Origin: Chara braunii | Lineage: Eukaryota; Streptophyta; Charophyceae; Charales; Characeae | Reading direction: 5' to 3' | Assembly: GCA_003427395.1 (NCBI GenBank) | Contig: BFEA01000017.1 | Span: 328,891 to 361,310 of the forward strand | DNA length: 32,420 nt | Part shown: positions 8,986-18,952 of the stretch, piece after piece | How the letters are laid out: the number at the start of each line of letters is the position of its first letter | How positions within the stretch are numbered: the stretch's first letter is position 1 | Program-made: the position numbers and the translations under genes | Notes under the pieces: generated by a model | Seen by the model: only the letters and a program-made list of their open reading frames with translations | Databases searched by the model: none | Told to the model about the DNA's origin: nothing

Positions 8986-9734
8986 TTTCTTCTGGTGAAA
9001 CAGGCACTCCAGTGGAAGAACTTACTGCGGAGAACGCTCCACCGCAGCGACAACAGCGCCAGCAACAACTGCTTATTGCAGGTCAAGAGGAACTCCACAC
9101 ATCCGGAACCGAGACCGATTTAGATCCCCCGGAGCTAAACACACACAATGGGAAAACAAATACATTCAGGGAGGCACTGGGGGCCGCGGATCGCCTGTCT
9201 CAGAGCAGTGTAACAAAACCAGGGGTGGTCATAATCCCGGTGAAAAGAAGTTGCAAGTACGGGGAATGGAAAATCGGCCTTAGATCTAGTTCCCCCTAGG
9301 TGCCCAACCTGGTTAACCGGGCACTTAAGTCCGCGCAACAGAACCTTCCGGGCCTCACACTTCAAGGATGGAGGGGTTCCACATCGCACATTATGACCAG
9401 GCACATGCTCAGAAACCACCTCAACCAGAATGCAGACCAGGGGGTAGTTGGGACAGTATTCCCCAGCGACCTCCCATTTCCGAAGGGAGCTACACCCATA
9501 CTAATCCTATTCACCGCAGACCAACAGGACCTCCACCAACAATCGGGCCAGATCCACTGGCTCACACAAAAGGAATTGTTGGATATGTCCACATTTAGAC
9601 TCAGAGAAAACAACATCTGGTCCGCAGCAGAACAGACAGGATTCCTGCTTCATCTGCTGGAGGAAGAATCATTAGACAACAATAGGGTCTGGGATGACCC
9701 GCCCTTCGTCATCAGCATTCCTTGGCGGAAGTAG
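8986..9734 (+). pseudogene. LINE B ORF1-like region
   Basis: A plus-strand frame runs from the LINE A junction to a stop at 9732, interrupted by one TAG (9297-9299). It is Gln-rich at the start and ends WDDPPFVISIPWRK 28 bases before the ORF2 ATG, the place where ORF1 of a two-ORF LINE would end. No CCHC knuckle, RRM or other ORF1 domain is recognisable, so the label rests on position. It is 5'-truncated. Confidence 0.6.
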
Positions 9735-9762
9735 GATACAGCCCATCAGGTGAGCATAAGCA

Positions 9763-12700
9763 ATGGTAGGTAACTATCAAGGAGGAGGCTTGCGGCTAAC
9801 GACGCATATACCGGCAAATCTGCATCAGCAAAGCCCCAATGGGTCCCGGGCGCCAGATGCACACCCACAGAATCCACGCTGTCCTGCTCCCCCTCACCCC
9901 CCACCTCCAATACGAAAACAACCACAGTGGGCAAAAAAACTATCGGAGGCCAACCTTGACATAAGATCCCTTAATGTCAATGGACTAGCGCAGCCCAATG
10001 AACAAAAGAAATCGCCAATCTGGAAGATGATGCTACAAGACATGGGGGGGAAATGGCCTGACGCCATTGCAGTGCAAGAGACACACCTCACCGACTCTCA
10101 GACACACCTAGCCAGAGCCAGAAATGCTTGGCCATACACAACATTCATGGCCCCAGCTCGATCCTCAGCATCCACTGGGGTGGCCATTGGGCTACCCCCC
10201 TCGTCAAGACTGGTCCCGATATATGCGGACTGGGACAAAACTGATGGAAGGTGGGTCTGCCTAAAAGCGGCATTGGGAACAAAGGTACTTTACCTGGTAT
10301 GCGTCTATGCGTCCAATGACCCAATGCAGCGTGTTCAATTTTTTCTTGCCTTACAACAAATTCTGCCATCAGATGCCCCGGTCGTCATGTGTGGGGACTT
10401 CAACACCACCCTCGATCCGCGGGTGGATAGGAGATAATCAGCACCATCGCAGCAACTCTCAGGTGTGAGGCCCCAACGGGAAAACCCCCCGGATAGCATA
10501 GTGCTCGCCCAACTAATGGCGGACTTTGACTTAATAGATTCTTATAGAGAGATGTACCCTTATAAAAGAGCCTACACATGCGTCAGATCTCGGGGTCCGG
10601 CAGGAGTGTCTAACTGGAGAATTGACTTCATCCTTCGCTCAAACGACCTGGCTGGTTTGCTAAGTTGCTAACCACGTCAGCAATTCTCCCGTTTTCTCTC
10701 TGTAAATCATTTGATCATCGCATGATAGCGATAGGTCTTTCCCTCCACACTCACATCACTAGGGGTCCAGGTTACTACAAATTTAATGCGTCTCTTCTAA
10801 AGCTCCAATCTTTCGAACAGCTAGTCAAAGGTTTTTGGGCTTATTGGTCATCAACGAGACCCGACGACGGCTCAATAGTCCAATGGTTCAACGAGGGGGT
10901 GGCAGAGCTAAGAGAAAGAGTTTAAAAATTCTCCATCCAGAAAGCAAGAGAACGCAAAGCAGTATTGGATCGCCTGCTGCAATAACTGGAGGAATGGGAC
11001 ATGCACCTGACTGAAAACCCTTTAGACATTGAAACTTTCAATGCCCTTCAGTGTGCCAGAAGCCAACTACAATAGCACTTGGACATGCAAGCACAAAAGT
11101 GGAGAATACAGGCTAAAATTAGGAAGGACGCCACAGAAGGAACAATGTCCAAAACTTTTTTCAATAAGGCAAAAGCCAAAAGTAGACAGTCTACGGTACC
11201 GTCCCTTAAACATCCGTTCGGCGCTTCCCAACTGCCAGCGACAAATGCTTACAAAATAGTGGAATATGCGTCTCTTTATTATACAAACTTGTTTACCTCA
11301 CAAACTGTCTGTACCCAGCCACAGACGCTTGCTCATGCAAGGGACACATTGCTGACAACGCTTCCTTCCCTTCTGTCCACAACACAGAGGAATACTCTCG
11401 ACGAACCTATGACCAATCGAGAAATTCTTTAGGCACTACAAGATATGACGACGAGAAAACACCTGGCCTGGATGCCTTCCCAAAAGAGTTTTGGCTTCAC
11501 TTCTTGGAGGTTTTCCAAAATGACTTTATCGTCTATGTCAACGCCGTATTTCACGAGGAGACATTCGGGGGCATGCTGGAACAAGGGGTGACAACGCTGC
11601 TGTACAAAAAAAAGGGGACAAAGAGGATATTAGGAACTATCGTCATATAACCCTCCTGCCCGTCCCCTACACGATTGTAGCTAAAGCATGGGCAAACAGA
11701 TTGTGGCCCCTCCTCCCCCACCTCATCCACCCGGACCAATCGGGCTTTATGTCGTTTCGTAACATACAAGACAACATCTTGTTGATTAATGAAACCATCT
11801 GCCACGCAAGGCAACGACGTGTGGAAGAGGCTATATTGTTCATAGATTTCGAAAAAGCATATGATCACGTCGACTGAGACTTCCTCGACATGTGTCTAGT
11901 CAAAATGAACTTTGGCCCACTTTTTTGCAAGTGGGTCAATACTTTCCATAGAACAACCTCAACGAATATCACGCTCAATGGTCACCTTGCTCCCCCATTC
12001 TCTCTGCAACGCTCGGTAAGACAAGGTGACCCCATTGCGCCAATGTTATTTGTTCTAGTTATGGAAGCATTAGCGGCAATGATGAAAAATAACCCTGACA
12101 TTCACAAAATCTGAGTGTCGAAAATTCCGGATCACTTGATCCCGATTACCTCAATTTTTGCAGATGATGTCACAATTTTGTTCAAAGCTGACCAAGAGAG
12201 CTTTCGTGCGGTGGCTCACACTGTCCATTCATTTGAGATTGCAACGGATATGAAAGTTAACTGGGGAACGAAAACGGAAGGCTGGTGGCTGGACCCCCAG
12301 GGAGAGCCTCCACCGCCCGACCCTCAAGGGACCTGGAAGCAGAAAGAATCAGCAATAAAGGTGTTGGGAGTGAACATCACAGCATTGGGCCCGCCGCCGG
12401 ACCACGGTGATTCACTGGTGGAACTGGCAATCAGAAAGCTCTCGAACTGGGATGGCAAACCAACCTCACTGATTGGCAGAGTGCTGGCGATTAACAACGC
12501 CATCTTTGCATCCATATGGTATAAGGTGGCATTCTGGCAGCTCAACAGAAAGTAGATCACCAAGTTAAAACAGATGCGACGGCATACCTTTGGAAGAATA
12601 GCCACAACGACACCCGTGCCTTAAAAAGGGTGGCATGGGACACCCTCATACAACCCAGGTCACAAGGCAGGCTAAGAATAATTGACCCAGAAGAGGAAAT

Positions 12701-12884
12701 CAAGGCGTTGCTTTTCAAAGTCTTGATCCGCCTCCTTCCGGGGAACAACATCCCGTGGGCTCCATATGCCTACATCCAGCTGCATTGCATCGCACCCCCC
12801 TCTAACCCCCTCTGCCTGGTTCATCCGTTGCAATGGCTGGTCAACAGAAGTTGGTCCTTGCCCGTTGCCTACATCACATCCTAA
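9763..12884 (+). pseudogene. LINE B ORF2: AP endonuclease plus reverse transcriptase
   Basis: Begins at an ATG (9763) after a Pro-rich lead. Endonuclease motifs in order: RSLNVNGL (near residue 70), QETHL (near 104), VCVYASN, GDFNTTLDP (near 211), then after a TAA, WRIDFILRS and FDHRMI (Ser replaced by Phe in the SDH motif). RT motifs: PGLDAFPKEFW (about 11460), YKKKG, FIDFEKAYDHVD (about 11840), RQGDPIAP (about 12020), FADD (12157-12168), and WGTKTEGWW. Breaks include TAA at 10435, 10669, 10923 and in LLQ*LEEW, TAG at about 11070 and 11431, TGA after YDHVD and before VSKIP, TAG after LNRK, and several frameshifts. The zinc-binding C-terminus is missing; the copy ends at the poly-T at 12930. 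Confidence 0.92.
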
Positions 12885-12927
12885 GGAAAGTGATAATATA
12901 CACTGGTCTCATAGTTGCTATTGCTAC

Positions 12928-12929
<2 letters not shown>
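12885..12929 (+). other. LINE B / poly-T junction
   Basis: After the last LINE B codons (VAYITS, stop at 12882) 45 non-coding bases lead to the poly-T of the next element. The upstream word TGCCTACATCACATCC also stands immediately before the poly-T at 6826. Confidence 0.5.
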
Positions 12930-12961
<32 letters not shown>

Positions 12962-14255
12962 GAATCAAACCGATTCAATGCTAGGGGTGATGGTAGGAGA
13001 AGACATCACTAGCACTTCCGGGGGGCTCCATCCATTGGTGGGGAGCTTCACCTGCTGGAAATCGGGTCCAGCGTCCCTATACATATGATGAGAACATTGA
13101 GAAGTGAGCATGCTATGTGTATGTCCGATCTGCTTTGTATAGATTGAGCTATGGTATGCCCTGGGTTCCATCCGTGAATCTAACAGCCTTAAGCAGGCAT
13201 GCTATGTAAGTGTACGTTTAACTGTAGTGAGCTTTTCCTATTGTCCATTGTGTATAATACAGTCTTAAGCAGGCATGATTGCTGTAGGTTGTGAGTTGTG
13301 AGTTGTGAGCTGTGACCTGTTAGTTGCGGTAGATGTGAGGGTTTTATGCCAATGTGTACCTGTCAATGCAACAAGTATATGAATGTGTAAATGTGTAAGC
13401 TGTGATTTCCTTATGAGAGGCCGTGTCTGTGAAGTTTCTACTGTTTATCATGCATTTTGCGACCTTGAGCGTTTGTTGTGTAATGGAGTTGCGGTGGGTT
13501 GTGATTTATGAGTTGAGGTGAATATAAGCACCATATATGTGCACATCAGTGTAAGGTTGTAACTTGTGACTATCCATGTGATAAGGTCGTGTCGTGTCTA
13601 TGTTCGTGCATGGGGATGTACAGTTGTAGATTTGACCTATGAAGATTGAAGGGACGTATCCTTCCTTCCTCCCTGTGTATGTTTCCTGAGATCTAATCCC
13701 ATCGCAGTTTCTCCGTGCATTGTCTTGACCGTGGTGCCCTCAAACCCTTTGACCCCCCTGACCCTGAACCCCGACCCCTGAAACCCTGAATCCTCTAAGT
13801 CCTTAACCCTGTCTCCTCTTTGCCGGACACTTGACTGACCGATCGTGCTTGTCCCGATCCCCGTCGTGATGATGGGTTCTCCCTTTTCGTCATATGTCCT
13901 ACGGATCCCATTGTGGCGGAGAGGAGCACCCTGGCTGGCTTGTTGGGGATGGGGATTGGACGCGGAGTAGGAAGAGCAGGTGGGTAGGTGGGTAGGGTGG
14001 TGTTCAGCAGTAGGCGGAGGGGTGGGGGTGGGGGCAGGAGAGGGGGGCGGAGGAACAGGAGTCTTGAACAAGGTGTTAGCAGGGGGTTGGGAGTTTTCAA
14101 GAATCAGTACAAAGTTTGTAGGTCGATGTTGCATCGTAAAGTGATGTTGAGGCAGAAATTTCCATTGGCTCAAGATTGCTAACCATGGTTGTCATTGTAG
14201 GTTATGACTCCTATCCATATGACAAAGCCTGGAGTTCGGGTCCAGCCATGTTATG
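12930..14255 (-). mobile_element. LINE 3' end (module copy 3)
   Basis: Minus direction: ORF2 C-terminal remnant from about 14255 (WLDPNSRLC, HNLQ, then TGA where relatives have Trp, QPWLA), QHHFTMQHRPTNFVLIL, a proline-rich tail (PVPPPPSPAP), a long GT-rich 3' UTR, the module at 13077-13024, a spacer and poly(A) (T-run 12930-12960). The tail aligns with LINE A (RHHFQ, QPTNFVLI). The 3' UTR holds a GTTGTGA-type short repeat near 13288 and two AAGCAGGCATG words (about 13191, 13266). Strongly 5'-truncated. Confidence 0.8.
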
Positions 14256-14276
14256 GAGCTTGCCGCTAAGGGAAAT

Positions 14277-14617
14277 GTCAAGGGAGGAAGGCACTTCCTG
14301 TCCGTCAGAACTAGGTTGGTCAGTACTGGGGAGAGTTGTGGCGCCCTGTTACCCTAGCAGAAGGGGGTATGAGATCAAGTGAGTTATGGTACGAGGACTG
14401 AAAGCCTGGACCGACATTCCGTCTGTTGAGGGGGGGAGTTTTGGATAGTAGGCAGTTTTAGTTTCAACCCCCCGCTCTCATATTTTCCAAGCCTTCTCGG
14501 ATTTTTTCTGAATTTTACCCTATCTCATGAGGAAAGTCTTGAGAATGCCCTAGGATTCTGGGCACCTCTTGCAACTCATTTTAGGTTTTCTTAATGCTGT
14601 TATATTCATGGATCTGC

Positions 14618-14619
<2 letters not shown>
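14277..14619 (+). mobile_element. Family D retroposon fragment
   Basis: From about GGGAGGAAGGCACTTCC to CATGGATCTGCGG this matches family D: 27335-27560 in reverse complement and 24160-24235 directly. It includes a GCCCTGTTACCCTAGCAG module. It stops inside the T-run of the D sequence, where the poly-T of the next LINE begins, so that LINE seems to have inserted at the T-run. No protein is encoded. Confidence 0.75.
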
Positions 14620-14655
<36 letters not shown>

Positions 14656-15030
14656 CCCTTCCCCCATACAAGAAGCCCGGGCGACTGCTAGGGATGCTGA
14701 TATAATCAAACAGCACTAGCAGTTCCGGGATGGCTCCATCTATTGGTGGGGAGCAACACCTGCTGGAAATCGGGTCCAACGTCCATGTGAAGCACATTTG
14801 AATTGTAGTTACACAGTTGAGAGTCACCATATGAGCATGTGAAATCAATCTAATTGTGAGAAACTAGTGTACATGTGGGTGTGGTGAGGTGAGCTGTCAT
14901 CTGCCCGCACACCTATTGAACCTATGTGCAGTTACCATGACGTCTGTGCCAGCTGACGGTTATGCTGTAGCGGGCTGTTGTTCTGGCCAGCAACCAATTA
15001 ATCCTAATGAGTGTCTATGCATTTACAATG

Positions 15031-15218
15031 CACACTGTACTGGCTATTAGTTGAGATGCAGTCTACTGTACACACTGTGTACTGTCTATTAGTTGCAATG
15101 TAGTCTACTGTACACCTAGTACACTGTACTGGCTATTAGTTGCAATGCAGTCTACTGTACACACTGTGTACTGTCTATTAGTGGCAATGTAGTCTACTGT
15201 ACACCTTGTACGCTGTAC
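15031..15218. repeat. 89-bp tandem repeat in LINE 3' UTR
   Basis: Two 89-bp units (CACTGTACTGGCTATTAG at 15033 and 15122), each made of two diverged ~45-bp halves built on CTATTAGTTG and AGTCTACTGTAC. No coding potential. Confidence 0.85.
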
Positions 15219-15395
15219 TCATTGGTTATTATTCAGTAGATGACAATGGGAACCGAATCAACTATAATCCAATCAAATTGTGATAGGTCAGTCTGCATGC
15301 TGTTTACAGTAATCTGTTTGTCTATGCTGTTGCGAAAAGCTGTGAGCTTATTGTTGTTGCACATCGTCTTTCCATGACGCCCAACCCCCGGCCGG

Positions 15396-15635
15396 NNNNN
15401 NNNNNNNNNNNNNNNNNNNNNNNNNNNNNNNNNNNNNNNNNNNNNNNNNNNNNNNNNNNNNNNNNNNNNNNNNNNNNNNNNNNNNNNNNNNNNNNNNNNN
15501 NNNNNNNNNNNNNNNNNNNNNNNNNNNNNNNNNNNNNNNNNNNNNNNNNNNNNNNNNNNNNNNNNNNNNNNNNNNNNNNNNNNNNNNNNNNNNNNNNNNN
15601 NNNNNNNNNNNNNNNNNNNNNNNNNNNNNNNNNNN
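15396..15635. other. Assembly gap (240 N)
   Basis: An uninterrupted run of N. It falls between the LINE C-terminus and its 3' UTR, so the proline-rich tail seen in sister copies is probably hidden here. Confidence 1.
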
Positions 15636-15985
15636 TCGGTTGACAGCCACGGTTGCCATTGCAGGTTATCGGGGTGGTGTAGTGTGCACAGCCTGCCGTT
15701 TGGGTCCACCCACTTCATCCGGAAGTTGTCGAGCATATGTCGCCTCTTAGGTTCTTCTGTCTCATTGCGGAGGCCAGATTGTAACTCCTTCCAGGCTGAT
15801 TGTGTTTGACAGAATATTGTGTCGGCGATCGTTGCTCTCGTTTGCAGAAAGCCATAGGTATGCTGACTCCTCTCATGGGCGCACCTCATTCGCCAAGCTG
15901 CCATGAGTAGGGCCAGACGAGAATATTGGAACAGGTTCAACATAAATTGCGTCCACTGCATTCCTTCTAGGGGGAGTACTGCAAA
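15636..15985 (-). pseudogene. LINE ORF2 C-terminal fragment
   Basis: Minus frame: LPLEGMQWTQFMLNLFQYS, LALLMAAWRMRCAHE, YGFLQTRATIADT, WVDPNGRLCTLHH, LQWQPWLST. It aligns with LINE A but has no stops in this stretch; it keeps Trp in LQWQPWL and Arg in NGRLC where other copies have TGA, so it is the best reference for the family's C-terminus here. It is truncated by the gap. Confidence 0.88.
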
Positions 15986-16164
15986 TAGAATAAAAATCCA
16001 GACCAACGAACAATTACCCATCCAAACGAACAAACCAGATACAACCTGCAACTCTAAAGTTATCAACAAACACACCACAAAGCAACCAACAACCAGCAAA
16101 CACCATTGAAATGAACACCAATTTTACCAACGAGCCAACTACTCAAGCGACCACAAAACCTCAC

Positions 16165-17151
16165 CAACAACAAATCCTGACTAAGATTCATTGCAAACTG
16201 GTCACTGTCGATCAAGTAATCCAGCACTCGTAAGGCTACCCTGGTTGAAAAGGGGCAGAGGAGGTCATGAACCCAAATCATATGCGCAATGGAAGATAAG
16301 GGTTCTTAACATCCCATGCCAGACTGCAGAGCCAGTATCTATAAACTCGTTTGCCCAACCCTCTCCAAAATATGTTGATCAGTTTCCTGAGATGGTAAAA
16401 ATCTCGTCGCTCCGGGCAGTTCATATACAAAATCTATATAGGTGAATCCGAGAGTCACACTTCACAACAATCACCACGACACCAACCCTAATTAAAAATT
16501 ATCACAACCCTATTTATCGAACCATGACCGGTACTACTCTATACTAACAAGACTCGGCCTGACAATTAGAATCTAGGAGAACACAATCATCTATACTCAC
16601 CACATTGAACACAATGCTTGCAGTTTAGGGAAACACAGTCAATGATTTGTAAGAGCCCCAGACATAAGAAAATCTTGAGCAACACCTCGCCCGAAGTAGG
16701 AGCAAAGGCAACAGTCGACAACCCCGCTCACAGCTTAAAGTCCGTTTTCAGTGACGGTGGACGATACCGACGGCATGAAATATGTCATCTATCTCCTGAA
16801 AGTCGGCGTTTATCGATGCACTCTCGTCCTTCATCTTCAACTCTTCATCCAGATAAAATTGCATCCACTCCAGCAACGCAATCGTTCTCCGTATTTATAA
16901 TCAGCGGGCAAAACCCCTGATCAGGTTGTAATACACGATGCAAAGATCTTGCCCATTGACCGACCCCACATCTCTCTCCTTCCTTTGGCAGCCAATCTAG
17001 GATTACCAACTGTCGTCGGCCAAAATTAGGCTATGGTAGGTGCATGGTTGTGCCCCCTTGAAGCGGCCTCCACCTCAGCGTCCACATGCTCTATCGCCTC
17101 TCTGCCTTCGCCATACCCAACAACAAGTGCTGGCTTAGCGCGATCCCCCAT
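16165..17151 (-). CDS. Candidate host gene, 5' exons (unrecognised protein)
   Basis: Four minus-strand segments look like exons. E1 17151-17117 starts ATG in the plant-like context AACAATGG (MGDRAKPALVV) with a GTATGG donor. E2 about 16886-16768 encodes ALLEWMQFYLDEELKMKDES and EIDDIFHAV, with donor G|GTATCG. E3 about 16433-16347 has acceptor TATATAG and encodes FVYELPGATRFLPSQETDQ. E2 leaves one base and E3 needs one, giving an Asp at the join. E4 16240-16165 follows a good pyrimidine tract and CCAG acceptor, encodes ALRVLDYLIDSDQFAMNLSQ, and ends at GTGAGG. The E3-E4 phase is not settled and the E2 acceptor is weak. Further exons would lie left of the LINE. I do not recognise the family; it could be a host gene or an old gene fragment. 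Confidence 0.4.
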
Positions 17152-17289
17152 TGTTGTGCATCCTATTAGTGACGTGCTAGCGCATCGTTACCACTACGCT
17201 AGTGCGTCCGTGCAGCGTTTTTCGTAAACACCCTACTTTTTTTTAGCTCTACCTTGTTTACGGCCTTCCCTCTTGTTACAGTCTCGTCC
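17152..17289. other. Upstream region of the candidate gene
   Basis: Would hold the 5' UTR and promoter of the minus-strand gene. A 6-bp inverted pair CTAGCG/CGCTAG with a TAGCGTAGTGG word between lies near 17175-17205. No clear TATA box. Confidence 0.3.
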
Positions 17290-17569
17290 TTTTTTTTTTT
17301 TTTTTTTTTTTTTGCAAGCGGACACATAAGGCCCAAACATTTTATTTTTGCCAAGCCACCTTGGAACCAATGAACTTTAAGAATTATCCCATTGTCCCAC
17401 GTTTTACTTTTTTTTTTTTTTTTTTTAAGGCTCATTTTTTGAAGCCCAACCAATTCAATTACCTGTCGAATAGTGGTGGTTAAAGAAAAAGAAAAAAAAA
17501 GAAATGTTCTGGCAATCATTGAAAACCGGACCTGCTGTTGAACTAACTACCCTGCTATTAGTGGGGTTG
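17290..17569 (-). mobile_element. Two stacked poly(A) retroposon ends
   Basis: Poly-T runs at about 17290-17313 and 17408-17426 each start a short minus-oriented piece. The second is followed by GAAGCCCAACCAATTCAATT, like the spacer just after the poly-T in other module copies (GAAAACAACCCAATCGG at 6845), but it lacks the two-hairpin core. With the T-run at 17570 there are three same-direction tails within about 300 bp. Confidence 0.6.
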
Positions 17570-18150
17570 TTTTTTTTTTTTTTTTTTTTTTAAAGCTAAA
17601 GGCTCCATCTTTTGGTGGGAAGCATCACCTGCTGGAAAACGGGTTCATCGTCCCTTGAATACATGAAGTAGTATGAATGATATGTAATGTTAGTTTGTCG
17701 GCAGTTTGGTTGAGTTTGTCGAGACATTCTCACCCTTCTGTGAGGGCCAGATATGTACCGTAACGAGAAGAAAAAAAGAAAGAAAGGGGCAGCGGAGCGC
17801 TACCGGAAGCGCTCCTCCGCCCGACGTTTTGACGCAACGGCAGACTCCTTGGTGAGGGTGAGAAACAAAAAACGGTCGGGGCGCCATGATGGCAGTTTCG
17901 ACGCGAGGACAAGAGTGCAGGGCGAGAGTACAGCAGATGGATGATGAGGTGGGAAAGGGATCGTGGGGCATAGAGGAGCAGGCTAGTGGTGTCCGGGCGT
18001 TGCTGAAGGTTCTCTTGTTTGTTGTTTCTGTCACGTGCTTGCATGTTTGAGAAGAAGAACACAGGGGCAACGTGTCTCGTATCATGGTCTGGTTGGAGAG
18101 GAGGAATGTTGCGGGGGGGAGTAAGGGGAGGCAGGCGGGGTTTCATGGGC
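17570..18150 (-). mobile_element. Retroposon with two-hairpin module (copy 5)
   Basis: T-run 17570-17591, then the module at 17601-17654 almost directly, with a much shorter spacer than other copies. The body contains a strong GC hairpin (17794-17815) and, on the minus strand, an open frame 18146-17730 rich in Pro, Ser and Arg. Its place, after the module, matches the proline-rich C-terminal tail of other LINEs, but I see no alignable motif. The left boundary is a guess. Confidence 0.5.
17794..17815. other. GC-rich perfect hairpin
   Basis: GGAGCGCT (17794-17801), loop ACCGGA, AGCGCTCC (17808-17815): 8 bp perfect, extendable by GCG/CGC with a bulge on the right side. It lies in the body of a retroposon copy. 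Confidence 0.8.
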
Positions 18151-18920
18151 TAGAGGGAGAGTATTACAAGAAGGAATGGATGGAGGAACGTAGAAGTAAG
18201 GTTGTTGAAGACATGTCTTCTTTAGGCGGGCGACGTCTGCGACGATGAAACCTCTTCATCTCTTTGAGCTACCTGCGAGGGGCGGCTGGCAGACTCAGCG
18301 ATTTAGTCTCGTAAAGTGGTTTGGATTGTTGTGATGATAATCCTAGCTACGGTCCTGTTATCTTCATCGTTCGGTCCTTTGGGATGGTTGAATAGTTGTC
18401 AGCCACAGGCGGCCGAGTTACTTGAGAGTCGATGAAGCAGGACTCTGAGGTGAGGTTTGGAGAGAGAGGTGGGTGCGCTTAGGGATTGTCAAGGGTAAGT
18501 TGTGTTCTTCCTCTTCACGTCTTGTAGTGATGATTATGTGATGACCCTGATGGGACTCTTAACGATGTGATTCCTAGATAGTTTTGTTTGGTTCAATACC
18601 TATTAGTCTTTCTAACCTTGAATTCTAGATATGCAACAAAACTATAACCGATAATTCTGATTCTGAGGTTTGAAAATCAAGATTAAGTCTAACCTATATT
18701 TGTTTGACCTAGTTTGATTGTCCATTTCTTTCATATTTCACATCATTAGCCGTATCGATTGTCGTATGTTTGGTTGTTGAATTACTTCCTGGGCAATACT
18801 CTTAGCCTGAGATTTGTAAATCAGAGGTTGGACACCTCTGATTTCTTAAAAGTAATTTTCCAATCTTAACTCAATCTCGTTTGATCTTCTGATTTGTATC
18901 GATGCTTAAATTCATGAGGT

Positions 18921-18923
<3 letters not shown>
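18151..18923. other. Non-repetitive region without a recognised gene
   Basis: No motif-bearing ORF on either strand. A good donor-like sequence AAGG|GTAAGTTG stands at about 18490 (plus strand), followed by AT-rich intron-like DNA, so a small exon cannot be excluded. It contains the 11-bp hairpin listed separately. Confidence 0.4.
18818..18844. other. Perfect 11-bp stem-loop with an overlapping alternative
   Basis: AAATCAGAGGT (18818-18828), loop TGGAC, ACCTCTGATTT (18834-18844). The left arm's AAATC can also pair with GATTT at 18811-18815 (GATTTGTAAATC), so two structures are mutually exclusive. It lies in AT-rich DNA with no neighbouring gene. Confidence 0.85.

Positions 18924-18952
<29 letters not shown>

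Larger units (their letters stand above)
14620..15985 (-). mobile_element. LINE 3' end (module copy 4) with tandem-repeat 3' UTR
   Basis: Minus direction: ORF2 C-terminus (15985 to 15636), a 240-N gap, 3' UTR with an 89-bp tandem repeat, the module at 14784-14732, a spacer and poly(A) (T-run 14620-14655). The 5' end is a truncation at about 15985, inside what looks like an intron of the candidate host gene. Confidence 0.85.

Noticed and set aside
13740-13800. Interstitial telomere repeat
   Set aside because: The words are CCCTGAA/CCCTGAC-like and irregular, not CCCTAAA, and the stretch is short and lies in a LINE tail region.
17175-17205. tRNA gene from the A-box-like TAGCGTAGTGG
   Set aside because: No B box follows at the right spacing and no cloverleaf forms; more likely chance in the 5' region of the candidate gene.
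18811-18860. Rho-independent terminator
   Set aside because: The hairpin lacks a T-run and the genome is eukaryotic, so a bacterial terminator makes no sense here.
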